A stretch of DNA of 64,000 nucleotides from Rhyacichthys aspro (Eukaryota > Chordata > Actinopteri > Gobiiformes > Rhyacichthyidae), in the NCBI GenBank assembly GCA_036850595.1, contig CM072161.1, forward strand, positions 15,891,812 through 15,955,811. The letters run 5' to 3'. The translations under genes and the position numbers were made by a program. Under the pieces are notes generated by a model. It was not told the DNA's origin, ran no database searches, and worked only from the letters and a program-made list of their open reading frames with translations. Below, in pieces: positions 1-10,564 of this stretch (position 1 is the stretch's first letter; each line of letters begins with the position of its first letter).

Positions 1-654
1 GGACTAGCTCCGCCGTCAAAGAAAATAGAACTGCTACGTTAGTTTGCTTTACAACCACATCCTCTTTTGATATCATGATCAACTCATTAACTCTTAACTC
101 GATTTAACAATAAACATCACAATGCAATAATATCACAACTGTCCTACATGATATTTATTGCAATAATTTAGAAATGTAACAACATCATATACTCATAATG
201 TGATAATGTCTCAACAAATGCATTGTTCATTTTTTTTGAGATATTTAAAAAAAAAAAAAAGATTTCCCTGTTGTAGAAAAAACTGCCTCACTGGGGAAAG
301 AGGCTGCTAGGACAGAAAACTATGACTTGTGAGGATTGGTCTGCAGAGCCTGTCCACCAAAGGAGATTCAGGGCTCTTTGTGATACATTGCTGTTGAAAA
401 ACATAAAAACACTGAAGGCCTACACTACAACATAGGGTTGTCATGGACTTGGACATGGCAATATTTTAGCTTCAAATTCAAGTGTTAGGGACCTTGAAGT
501 TATATTTATAGTTATAAAAACGGCATTTTTTTCATCTGTGCATCACAGCCAAAATGAGGAATATCTTGTCTAAAATGAGGCTGAAAAACTAATCCATGCA
601 TTTGTTACATTAAGGTGAGACTATTGTAATTTTCTGCTGGCATGATGTCCAAAT
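1..654. other. AT-rich intergenic DNA
   Basis: No gene is seen. The stretch is AT-rich with a short poly-A run near 249-260. It may be the upstream part of the decayed LINE that follows, but I see no coding signal in it. Confidence 0.5.
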
Positions 655-1085
655 GGCTTCTTAAAAAGTTTTCAGCTCGTCCAAAACGCAGCAGATAGAA
701 TACTAACAGGAGCAAACAGATGAGCGCACATTAGCCCATTGCTAGCTTCCCTTCACTGGCTTCCGATTGAATTCAGAATGAGGCTCAAAATCCCTCTTTT
801 ACTTATGAGGCCCTCAGTGGGAAGACCCCGTCCAATTTCAGAGACCTCATAAAGCAGTACCGTTCTAATAGAGTGCTTCATTCTCAACCAGTCATTCTTA
901 GGGTTTTCAAAAGTACAATGGGAGGTAGGGCCTTAAGTTTCCAGCTCCAGTTTCATGGAATCAGCTCAAGCTCATGTTAAAGAGGCAGACACAATCTCTA
1001 CATTTAAGGTTAGACTTAAGACTTTTCTTTTTTACAGGGTCAGGACATACAGATCAGATAAGCAGCTCAAGGCCTAGACCGTGAG
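655..1085 (+). mobile_element. Decayed LINE 3' end (CR1/L2-like reverse transcriptase tail)
   Basis: Read on the plus strand across several frameshifts and stops, this stretch resembles the C-terminal tail of a CR1/L2/Rex-type LINE ORF2. It starts with a piece like QNAADRILTGA, continues with SLHWLPI, and ends with a well-preserved piece reading FKVRLKTFLFYR near 1000-1035. These are family-typical landmarks recognised by eye. No intact frame remains, so it is a dead fragment. The exact clade is not determined. Confidence 0.6.
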
Positions 1086-2140
1086 GAATTATCACATTCA
1101 TAATTCATAACTGCTCACTATTAATAAACTTACTGGTACAAATGTAGTTATGAATATTTAATAACAGAAAACATTACCCTGGATTTTAGAGTGTATAGAT
1201 AAACGGTAAAAAACACAGTAAGTACATTCCTGAAAAAAAAGCAAGACTCAAGTCATGACAGACACCAGCGTGCTACAACCAAGTCTAACATGTTTTTAAA
1301 CAGATACAGTCAATGTTGTTCTGACAAACCATTATGTTACAATTACATTTTTCATTTAGTTCTTGCATGTTAGACCTATAAGACAACATCAGATTCATCA
1401 GTAACAACAGCTAACTGTACATACCTCCACAAAGTTCTCTTTCAATATTAATGAACATTAAAGGCACAAATAGATTAGATTAAATAGAATTTATTATGCA
1501 ATTGCAATCATGAAAAATAATAGATTAGATTTATGTGTGTATAAATAAACTGTAAAAACACCAAGTACATTCCTCACACAACAAAATCTATAAAAAGAAA
1601 AAGCGAAAGTTATCCGTGCAGATTATTCTCATGAAAACAGAAAGAGCCTGGCAGGAGAAACGTCCACTTCCAATGGCCTTTAGAAGAAGAGTGACAATGT
1701 TTTTAATTGTACAAGCTTTAACAAACACTCTACTGTCTGCATGATGAGAGAAGCAGATATACAGAGAATGAAGTGAATTGAATCTGAAATGATTATATAC
1801 AATGACAAAGTATTGACAGAGATAAGCCTGTGACAAGACCAAGACTGAAACTGAATCAAGACTATAATATGTTGCATGACTCATGCGAAAAGATACCTGG
1901 AAAGAGTAAAAAAAAAATACTGAATTTGACATACAGTTTTATCTCATCACAAATTCTAAACAAGAGGGCTGCTTTAATGGTGCTTGAATAATGGAGAGCT
2001 TACTTCAAATAAGACAGACTAAAAACACTAAACCAGACTGAGATCTGACAAGAAGGGATCCTTTCCCCCTCAGCATTAAAAATAAAATAAAAACAATAAA
2101 TAAATAAACAATGATGACAACAAAGATGATGAAGTATGTG
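1086..2140. other. 3' flank of OR1, duplicated downstream of OR2
   Basis: There is no independent gene. From about 1289 onward the stretch is repeated almost base for base at 3968-4813, and more loosely at about 18.78-19.48 kb. It is therefore the 3' UTR or flank that travels with subfamily-A OR genes. Open frames here also occur in the duplicates with differences expected of noncoding DNA. Confidence 0.6.
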
Positions 2141-3121
2141 TTATTTTGCTAGCTCTCTGCGCTTAAATCTGAGTCTTTTGTAGAGCTTTTTAATGACAGT
2201 CAGAATCTCCTCAGTTTTAAGAGAATAGATAAAAGGGTTCAGCAGAGATGGGACTGTGTGAGTCAAAGTGGAGTTGATCATACGAGTGTTTGGTTGGATG
2301 TTTGAGGCGTACACAGCTATGTTTGTGCTCAAGAGTGGAATAAAAAAGGTGACCACAAGCATCAAGTGGGACGTACATGTTTTCAGAGCTTTGAGACGTT
2401 CTGTTCCTGATGCAATTCTCTTCAGTGCAACAGAAATACAAACATAACTGCAACCTATTAAAGCAAAGGGAAGGATGAGCATTATAGCTACAGCAAACGT
2501 GCCAACTCTATGGTTTAATAATGCACTGTTACAAGCAAGACGATACAACGGTGCATGGTCGCAGTAAAAGCTCTGAATGATCAGAGAATTACAAAAAGAA
2601 AGGCGTTTAATGAGGCCAGCCATGCTTCCTATTACACCAAGAGCAAGGAGCCAAACAAACGTCAGCATTACTGCAACAGCTGGTTTAGTCACAATACTGT
2701 GGTAGTGCAGAGGGAAACAAATCGCTATAAACCTGTCAAAAGCCATTGTGACAAGTGTCCACGACTGTACACTGCCAAAAAATAACACAAAGAACATGTA
2801 ACTAATGCAAGCCTCATAGACAATGTACCTCTTTTCAAACAAAAAAGTGTCCAAGAGTTTAGGGATGAGAGCAGTGCTGCCGCACAGGTCTGTCAGAGCC
2901 AGGTTGAACACTATCATGTGTTTGGGCGTATGGAGAGCTCTGACCAGGAAGATAATCAAGAGAAGGACAACATTTCCAAAAACAGTCACAATATAAACAA
3001 AACACATAAATACATAGAAATATACACCATGTGGAAAGTCATAAAAACCTTTGATGTAAAACTGTGCTGGACGAACAAAAGTGGAATTTGGTAAACCATT
3101 GCTTATCTGCTCTAAGTCCAT
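2141..3121 (-). CDS. Odorant receptor OR1 (subfamily A), 326 aa
   Basis: Intronless seven-transmembrane receptor of the olfactory type, expected in the cilia membrane of olfactory neurons and coupled to G-olf. Visible family marks are an N-terminal N-glycosylation site (NST), the TM1 GN pair, an EL1 cysteine (EACISY), the TM3/IC2 motif MAFDRFIAICFPLHY, three EL2 cysteines (CNS, CDH, LAC), the TM6 motif KALKTCTSHL and the TM7 motif PSLLNPFIYSLK. The frame stays open upstream to an ATG at 3175, adding 18 hydrophobic residues. I chose the ATG at 3121 (MDLEQ) because it aligns with the starts of OR2 and OR3. The C-terminal two thirds are nearly identical to OR2, and the N-terminus differs. The ligand is unknown. 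Confidence 0.93.
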   Translation of the reverse strand: MDLEQISNGLPNSTFVRPAQFYIKGFYDFPHGVYFYVFMCFVYIVTVFGNVVLLLIIFLVRALHTPKHMIVFNLALTDLCGSTALIPKLLDTFLFEKRYIVYEACISYMFFVLFFGSVQSWTLVTMAFDRFIAICFPLHYHSIVTKPAVAVMLTFVWLLALGVIGSMAGLIKRLSFCNSLIIQSFYCDHAPLYRLACNSALLNHRVGTFAVAIMLILPFALIGCSYVCISVALKRIASGTERLKALKTCTSHLMLVVTFFIPLLSTNIAVYASNIQPNTRMINSTLTHTVPSLLNPFIYSLKTEEILTVIKKLYKRLRFKRRELAK

Positions 3122-3967
3122 AATAAAAATTAGTGTAAACAGATAAACGAGAAAAAGCAGAAACCACCAGCACAAACAAGACGAATAGTGGCGAGATCAT
3201 TAGAGCCATTTAATATACACCACACAGCCCCTGAATGATGACACGTGTTGATGTCACATGGTGTCACTGTATTGAATATGCATCAGACCAGTGGGAAACA
3301 TCTTTCTCTTTTCATCGTTAGCTTTTAGAAGTCATGAAACTCACCAGTTCACACATACATTCATGTTTTGGATGGACAGTCAGCAGAGAACCCACAGTAG
3401 CAAAGGGAGGCCATACAGACCCCACACAGAAAGGCCGTGGCTGGCCTTCCCAGAGATCACAACTTTCTTGGGGCAGTAGTTCTAGCCACTCAGCCACATG
3501 GACCATTTTTCATCAAAGAGTCCATTTAAAAAGGACAGTGCCCAGAGAAAAAAGTTTCTGTATCTGCAAAAACAAATCATGATGATGTCCAGTGTTTCTC
3601 ACACACTGAAAAAACCTTGGCGTCCTGCCATGCTCTGACTAGGCCCACCAAAGTCTCAAACTAAAAATAGATTATGGTGGACCATTGTATATGTCTGTTG
3701 CATTGACTTAAGCCAGTGTCTGTTACATGTTGTGAGTCTGAGGTATGGCTTCTTCTGAAGTTGAACTATGAACTAATCGTACGTTCGTGGTTAGAAAAGA
3801 CAGAAAAGTTGGCAGAATTTGCAGTAAATGCTATAATTCTTGTCTTTGACTTCTTTGCATCTGCAGAAGCAACAAGGGGTGAATACAAGCAGAAAGATGG
3901 AGTGATGCTCAGCTCAAGGATCAGCAAAACACTGTGTGAGCTGTGATTGGCTAAGAGCTACACGAAA
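3122..3967. other. Spacer between OR1 and OR2
   Basis: Contains the OR1 5' flank (TTAATATA near 3210 and the conserved module at 3231-3287). About 650 bp follow in which I see no gene or repeat. From 3968 it becomes the duplicated 3' flank of OR2. Confidence 0.5.
3231..3287 (-). promoter_or_regulatory. Conserved upstream module of subfamily-A ORs (OR1)
   Basis: A block running from CTGAATGATGACAC through TGTCACATG to GAATATGCATCAGA is shared, with substitutions and small indels, by OR1, OR2, OR3 and the OR remnant at 6.7 kb. It lies about 110-165 bp upstream of the chosen start. ATATGCAT is a POU/homeodomain-like octamer, and such sites are common in OR promoters. Function is inferred. Conservation could also just reflect recent duplication. 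Confidence 0.35.
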
Positions 3968-4813
3968 CATGTTTTTAAACAGATACAGTCAATGTTGTTC
4001 TAACAAACCATTATGTTACAAGTACATTTTTCATTTAGTTCTTGCATGTTGTACCTATAAGACAAAATCAGATTCATCAGTAACAACAGCTAACTGTACA
4101 TACCTCCACAAAGTTCTCTTTCAATATTAATGAACATTAAAGGCACAAATAGATTAGATTAAATAGAATTTATTATGCAATTGCAATCATGAAAAATAAT
4201 AGATTAGATTTATGTGTGTATAAATAAACTGTAAAAACACCAAGTACATTCCTCACACAATAAAATATATTTTAAAAAAAGCGAAAGTTATCCGTGCAGA
4301 TTATTCTCATGAAAACAGAAAGAGCCTGGCAGGAGAAACGTCCATTTCCAATGGCCTTTAGAAGAAGAGTGACAATGTTTTTAATTGTACAAGCTTTAAC
4401 AAACACTCTACTGTCTGCATGATGAGAGAAACAGATATACAGAGAATGAAGTGAATTGAATCTGAAATGATTATATACAATGACAAAGTATTGACAGAGA
4501 TAAGCCTGTGACAAGACCAAGACTGAAACTGAATCAAGACTATAATATGTTGCATGACTCATGCGAAAAGATACCTGGCAAGAGTAATAGAAATACTGAA
4601 TATGACATTCAGTTTTATCTCATCACAAATTCTACACTAGAGGAGTGCTTTAATGGTGCTTGAATAATGGAGAGCTTACTTCAAATTAGACAGACTAAAA
4701 ACACTAAACCAGACTGAGATCTGACAAGAAGGGATCCTTTCCCCCTCAGCATTAAAAATAAAATAAAAACAATAAATAAACAAACAATGATGACTACAAA
4801 GATGAAGTATGTG
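3968..4813. other. 3' flank of OR2
   Basis: Near-identical copy of 1289-2140, with a few substitutions and small indels. No separate gene is seen. Confidence 0.6.
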
Positions 4814-5788
4814 TTATTTTGCTAGCTCTCTGCGCTTAAGTCTGTATCTTTTGTAGAGCTTTTTAATGACAGTCAGAATCTCCTCAGTTTTAAGAGAATA
4901 GATAAAAGGGTTCAGCAGAGATGGGACTGTGTGAGTCAAAGTGGAGTTGATCATACGAGTGTTTGGTTGGATGTTTGAGGCGTACACAGCTATGTTTGTG
5001 CTCAAGAGTGGAATAAAAAAGGTGACCACAAGCATCAAGTGGGACGTACATGTTTTCAGAGCTTTGAGACGTTCTGTTCCTGATGCAATTCTCTTCAGTG
5101 CAACAGAAATACAAACATAACTGCAACCTATTAAAGCAAAGGGAAGGATGAGCATTATAGCTACAGCAAACGTGCCAACTCTATGGTTTAATAATGCACT
5201 GTTACAAGCAAGACGATACAACGGTGCATGGTCGCAGTAAAAGCTCTGAATGATCAGAGAATTACAAAAAGAAAGGCGTTTAATGAGGCCAGCCATGCTT
5301 CCTATTACACCAAGAGCAAGGAGCCAAACAAACGTCAGCATTACTGCAACAGCTGGTTTAGTCACAATACTGTGGTAGTGCAGAGGGAAACAAATCGCTA
5401 TAAACCTGTCAAAAGCCATTGTGACAAGTGACCACGACTGTACACTGCCAAAAAATAACACAAAGAACATGTAACTAATGCAAGCCTCATAGACAATGTA
5501 CCTCTTTTCAAACAAAAAAGTGTCCAAGAGTTTAGGGATGAGAGCAGTGCTGCCGCACAGGTCTGTCAGAGCCAGGTTGAACACTATCATGTGTTTGGGC
5601 GTATGGAGAGCTCTGACCAGGAAGATAATCAAGAGAAGGACAACATTTCCAAAAACAGTCACAATATAAACAAAACACAGAAATATGTAGAAATAGTCCC
5701 CATGTGGAAAGTCATAAAACCCATTGATGTAAAACTGTACTGGATGAACAAAAGTAGAATTTGTACTCTCCTTTATGTCCATAATCAA
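4814..5788 (-). CDS. Odorant receptor OR2 (subfamily A), 324 aa, mosaic of OR1 and OR3
   Basis: Intact intronless OR. N-glycosylation site NST at residues 10-12, GN of TM1 at 47-48, EL1 cysteine 103, MAFDRFIAICFPLHY at 124-138, EL2 cysteines at 175, 185 and 195, KALKTCTSHL at 242-251, PSLLNPFIYSLK at 289-300. Length is normal for the family. The first ATG (MIMDIKE) is annotated; translation could equally begin at the second ATG two codons on. The N-terminal region matches OR3 and the C-terminal half matches OR1, with a middle stretch common to all three. The gene therefore looks like a crossover or conversion product. Ligand unknown. Confidence 0.94.
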   Translation of the reverse strand: MIMDIKESTNSTFVHPVQFYINGFYDFPHGDYFYIFLCFVYIVTVFGNVVLLLIIFLVRALHTPKHMIVFNLALTDLCGSTALIPKLLDTFLFEKRYIVYEACISYMFFVLFFGSVQSWSLVTMAFDRFIAICFPLHYHSIVTKPAVAVMLTFVWLLALGVIGSMAGLIKRLSFCNSLIIQSFYCDHAPLYRLACNSALLNHRVGTFAVAIMLILPFALIGCSYVCISVALKRIASGTERLKALKTCTSHLMLVVTFFIPLLSTNIAVYASNIQPNTRMINSTLTHTVPSLLNPFIYSLKTEEILTVIKKLYKRYRLKRRELAK

Positions 5789-5893
5789 TGTTAGTTTTCA
5801 AAAATGTAACAGGTAAACTTTCCAATGTAACAAAGAGTAATTAACAGCACAGTTTACCTTAGACTAAATGAATTGTGTTGAAGCTAGTAGGAC

Positions 5894-5902
5894 TATATAA
5901 TT
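5894..5902 (-). promoter_or_regulatory. Candidate TATA box of OR2
   Basis: ATTATATAG on the minus strand lies about 105-115 bp upstream of the OR2 start. The same sequence stands at the same distance before OR3. This fits a promoter with a short 5' UTR, but there is no expression evidence here. Confidence 0.35.
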
Positions 5903-5917
5903 AACACCACACTGCCC

Positions 5918-5969
5918 TTGAATGACGACATATGTTAATGTCACATGGTGCTGTTGAATATGCATCAGA
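5918..5969 (-). promoter_or_regulatory. Conserved upstream module of subfamily-A ORs (OR2)
   Basis: Counterpart of the module upstream of OR1, including TGTCACATG and GAATATGCATCAGA. It is identical to the OR3 copy apart from position. Confidence 0.35.
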
Positions 5970-6639
5970 CAAAAATGTCTGTCTTTCTCATCTAGAAGTT
6001 TTCAGGCCAGACGTTGGCAGAAATCAGTAAATACTGAATAAGAATCAAATGAAGGGCCAAAGACATTGATAACTGACTACTTTTAGCCGGAGGTCTAATG
6101 TATTTTTTCTGTATTTTTTCCACACACCACACTGATGATCACTCCATTCCAGTCGGTATCCACAGCCAGTCTTTGTGATTATTTGGCTGAAGGGGTTCAG
6201 GCCTCTGCACAACAGCAGCACTGAACATGGGTGATTGGTTTTGCACAGCTTCATCAAGAAGTCATGATATAAATATTATGGCCATAATCAGTGTTAGTAA
6301 ATGTAACAGGTGAACTCTTGTTATTATAGAATATTACCTATGTGTGTTTTAAGGTGCATTGTCAGTGCAAGTGAAAAATTACAAATTGTGGGCTGTTTTA
6401 GTAGTGCTCAAGGAAGAATTACACACTGCATTTGACAATAGAAGTCATGTTTATTGAAATTATTATGGTCAAGACCGGACCTAATTTAAAATTATCTATG
6501 ACTGAGAGTGAGGAGACATGTATGACAAACATGATTCATTCATACAATATGTGGGGTAAGTTAAATAAAAAATTGGATTGAGGCTTTTACTGCACTGTCA
6601 TGTTAAGAACCCATACTGAGATATGACAAGGCAGTCAAG
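5970..6639. other. Spacer with 3' flank of a lost OR
   Basis: No gene is seen. Up to about 6310 the sequence is duplicated at about 20.63-21.72 kb upstream of OR3, where a hAT element interrupts it. From about 6540 it resembles the OR3 3' flank near 19.30-19.44 kb (the TTTTACTGCACTGT and TGAGATATGACA pieces). This is the remnant of the 3' side of a deleted OR. Confidence 0.5.
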
Positions 6640-6766
6640 ATATAAAAAAAAAACACATAAAAATGTAGAAATATGCACCATGTGAAAAGTCATAAAAGCC
6701 ACTGAGGTAAAACTGTGGTGGACAAACAAAGGTAGAATTTGCTAAAGAACTGTTAATCTCCTCCAT
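6640..6766 (-). pseudogene. Odorant receptor remnant, N-terminus only
   Basis: On the minus strand an ATG at 6766 opens a frame beginning MEEINSSLANSTF, followed by FYLSGFYDFSHGAYFYIFMC. This is clearly the N-terminus and start of TM1 of a subfamily-A OR. It breaks off in a poly-T tract at about 6645 and is followed directly by sequence resembling the 3' flank of OR3. About 850 bp of coding sequence are therefore missing by internal deletion. The usual upstream module is kept at 6882-6931. It cannot make a receptor. Confidence 0.75.
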
Positions 6767-6881
6767 CCCATACTAACAGGTGAACTCTACATCACATGAA
6801 GTAAACAACAGCAGAGTTTATTTTAAACAAAATGAATTGTGTCAAAGGCACAAGGGCCATTTAATATGCACCATACAGGTC

Positions 6882-6931
6882 CTGAATGATGACACATCTT
6901 GATGTCACATGTTCACTGAATATGCATCAGA
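6882..6931 (-). promoter_or_regulatory. Conserved upstream module before the OR remnant
   Basis: Fourth copy of the subfamily-A upstream module (CTGAATGATGACAC, GATGTCACATG, GAATATGCATCAGA). It is kept although the gene it served is gutted. Confidence 0.3.
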
Positions 6932-7992
6932 GTGGTGAGAAAAAAAAGTAATGGTTTATGTACATTCACTTTATACTCTATATCTGTTTTACTATATATT
7001 TGTGAAAGACACAAAGCATTGATGGCAGCACCCCTCATTTTATTATGTCTAACTGTAAACTGACATGAGATACTATTAAGATATTTAATACTAGACATTA
7101 ATAAGATATTTAACATCCTTATTGCGCTGTGTTTTTACATTCATTTTGTTTTTTTCCAACAGTGATCCTTTTTTCCACTTTGAGCGTCACATCTTGTCCA
7201 ACTCCTTTGGAGGTGACAGCAGACTAAGACCCACCTTTTCAAGGGGTGTCAGTGCCCAAGATTGGTGTAATAAGTAAAAGGTGAGGATCAGCATGGTCCC
7301 ATGTGAGGTTCCAGAAGACAATTTGCAACAGGCCATATTTGACCCAAATATCCACAGAGTTTGGCTGGGGTAATCTAGAGATTGTTAGTAAAGTTTATTC
7401 TCATTGCTTAATGTCTACTGTATATAGAATTAAAATTGGCCTAATCTATATCGTCAAGATTGACTTTAATTTTATCGCGATGTTACATGAAATTTGATAT
7501 GTGGCACAGCCCTACATTTAATAAACACACTGTAATGAGTTTTTGTGGTCAGTTTTTTCTCATGAACCATTTCTGCCTACTTTATGAACACAAGATAATA
7601 ATTAAAGATAAAGCAAGCAGAAGAAACTTGAATTGACAGTACATTTTCATCAACCTTAAGCCCCCACTCTTGACATAAATATGAGTTTAGGCGACCTTTG
7701 GAAAAACTGAGCCTACGTCTTCAGTAAAGTTGTTATTTTCTATATCTTAAAAAGCTTAGGTGAGATGTTAACCATATTAGTACTTGTTGCCAATGAAGAA
7801 TATGCAAAGATAAGTAAAGCAGAAAAAAGTAGATAATTTCATTAATTTCATCATTCATTTATTATTTTTTCACAAGCTATTATTTATAGAAAGACACAAA
7901 CATATATAAGATTGCAATTCATCATTTGAATTCATTATAAAAATAACCAGTGATGAGTGTCTTGTAAAAGAAAAAAATCACATCACAGATTT
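6932..7992. other. Spacer and 3' flank of the split OR4
   Basis: No gene is seen. From about 7309 the sequence matches 21.77-22.42 kb downstream of OR5, the shared 3' flank of subfamily-B ORs. Confidence 0.5.
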
Positions 7993-8156
7993 TCACACTT
8001 TTTGGATTTTAAAGATCATTTTTACTGATTGTCTTATTTCTTTTGTTTGCAAAACATAAATGGCTGGGTTCAACATGGGAGGCAAAAGAGAAGTCAGTGA
8101 GAGGTTTATAATTCGAGCATTTGGATGAATTGTTCCCGAAAGAAGATAAACAAAAA

Positions 8157-10564
8157 TTAAAGCCGCAAGCGGCGTCAAAGGCCCTCGCATCCCTTGCGAC
8201 CGCGGGGGGGCACGTTTCCTCGGGAAGACCGCACGTCGACTCCCCTTGCAACCGCGAGAGTAAATGTCCTCGAAAGGACTTCATTTCGCCTCCCTTTGCA
8301 ACATCGGGGAGAAATGTCCTGGGCAAGACTGCATTTTTTACTGTGAAGGAGAGCCAGTTATAAAGACAGTCCCATTATTTGAATATCACTGTGTTCAGGT
8401 CATTAATGTGCACAAACGCTTCATTGGGGCCAACCAAATCTGACAGTGTATGTGAAAGTTAGAAGAGATTTTCTTTTTCCAAAAATGGCCTCCTCGTTAG
8501 GGGCTCGATACGGCCACACCCATTAAGATATCAAAAAATAAATTGATAATTTTTGTTTGCACATGTGTCTAGATGATTCTGACCAAATTTGGAGTGTTTT
8601 GGATGAAAACCCTAGGACAAGTAGTATTTTGAATGAGGAGTGTGATTTTGGGCGTCGCATGTTCCACCCAAAATGGCGGACTTCCTGTTTGTCATGGAGC
8701 AAAGCCATAATAATATTTTTTGTTTGACTCGGTGTAAGAAATGTGTGTACTAAAGTTGGTGACTTTACGGCAAAAAAAATGTACTTTCACTTCCCATTGG
8801 CGTAATGTATTTCCATTTTTCTAGGGTGCGCTGTCAAGCCCCCTTTTTATGGATTTGTATGGCAGTGGCAAAAACTATTATTACTCAATGGTCTTGAATT
8901 TTGGGTAAAGATTGGTGCGGTTTAAGTTACGTTTAGGCGCTCAATTTAGCGTTGAATTTATCGTCCCATTCATTTACATTGCATATTTGGAGCATTTCCA
9001 TGGCAACATGGTTGTAGATAGGGGATCACTGTCATTGGCTTTTTTGTTCGACATGACATATGGGATGTGTGTATCAAATTTCATGTCTCTAGGCCAAACT
9101 AAATTTTTGGCCCCTTTATAAAATTATAGGGGGCACTGGAGAGCCAGTTTTGAAGACAGCCCTATCATTTGCATATCATTGTGTTCAGGTCATTAATGTG
9201 CACAAACGCTTCATTGGGTCCAAACAAATCTGACAGTGTATGTGAAAGTTACAGGAGATTTTCTTTTTCCAAAAATGGCCTCCTCGTTAGGGGCTCGTTA
9301 CGGCCACACCCATTAAGATATCAAACAATAAATTGATAATTTTTGTCGGCTCATGTGTCTAGATGATTCAGACCAAATATAGAGCCTTTTGGATGAAAAC
9401 CCTAGGACAAGTAGTATTTTGAATGAGGGGTGCGATTTTGGGCGTCGCATGTTTCACCAAAAATGGCGGACTTCCTGTTTGTCATGGAGCAAAGCCATAA
9501 TAATATTTATTGTTTGACTCGGTGTATGGAATGTGTGTACCAAAGTTGGTGACTTTACGGCAAAAAAAATGTACTTTCACTTCCCATTGGCGTAATGTAT
9601 TTCCATTTTTCTAGGGTGCACTGTCGAGCCCCCTTTTTATGGATTTGTATGGCAGTGGCAAAAAATATTATTGCTCCAAGGTCTTGAATTTTGGGTGAAG
9701 TTTGGTGCAGTTTCATTTACATTTAAGACCTAAATTTAGCGTTGAATTTATCCTCCCATTCATTTAAATGACATGTTTCGAGCGTTCCCATGGCAACACG
9801 GTTGTAGGTAGGGGGTTATTGTGATTGGCTTTTTTGTTCGGCATGACATAAGGGATGTGTGTACCAAATTTCATGTCTCTAGACCAAACTAAATTTTTGG
9901 CCCCCATTATAAATTTATAGGGGGCGCTGGAGAGCCAGTTTTGAAGCTAGCCCTATAATTTGCATATCATTGTGTTCAGGCCAATAATGTGCACAAACGC
10001 TTCATTGGGTCCAAACAGATCCAACAATGTTTGTGAAAGTTACAGGAGATTTGATTTTTACAAAAATGGCCTCCTCGTTAGGGGCTCGGTACGACCACAC
10101 CCATTAAGATATCAAAAAACCAATTGATAATTTTTGTCGGCACTGGTGTCTAGATGATTCTGACCAAATTTGGAGTCTTTTGGATGAAAACCCTAGGACA
10201 AGTAGTGTTTTGAATGAGGGGTGCGATTTTGGGCGTCGCATGTTTCACCCAAAATGGCGGACTTCCTGTTTGTCAGCGGGCAAAGCCATAATAATATTTT
10301 TTGTTTGCCTCGCGGTAAGGAATGTGTGTACCAAAGTTGGTGGCTTTACGGCCAAAAAAAAGTACTTTCACTTCCCATTGGCCTAATGTATTTCAATTTT
10401 CCAGGGTGCGCTGTCGAGCCACCTTTTTATGGATTTTTATGCGACCCCCAAAATAAATTATTTTTCGCCGATCCTGAATTTTGGGCAAAGTTTGGTGAGT
10501 TTTTGAGCACGTTCAGGGGGTCAAATTAGGGCTGAAAGTGTCAGACAAAAAAAAATAATAATAA
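8157..10564. repeat. First ~2.41-kb block of the insertion (three monomers)
   Basis: Begins TTAAAGCCGCAAGCGGCG and ends after GGCTGAAAGTGTCAGAC plus an AAT tract. It contains monomers with landmarks at 8351, 9141 and 9932. Each monomer carries the same CAAAATGGCGGACTTCCT-type segment with scattered substitutions. Confidence 0.8.

Larger units (their letters stand above)
1289..3290. repeat. Tandem duplication of an OR gene with flanks, copy 1 (partner 3968-5970)
   Basis: The 3' flank, coding region and part of the 5' flank of OR1 reappear as the OR2 unit, offset by about 2.67 kb. The 3' flank and C-terminal coding part are nearly identical. The 5' coding part and upstream flank of OR2 instead match OR3. 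Confidence 0.75.

Noticed and set aside
1588..1932. 114-codon minus-strand frame downstream of OR1, also seen downstream of OR2 and OR3
   Set aside because: Part of the duplicated OR 3' flank. The OR2 and OR3 versions differ in frame length and sequence, and no domain is visible.
2555..2785. Recurring plus-strand frames opposite OR genes (also at 5228, 13256, 19892, 22820, 28207)
   Set aside because: Antisense shadows of conserved OR coding sequence. They recur only because the genes do, and break where the OR genes differ.
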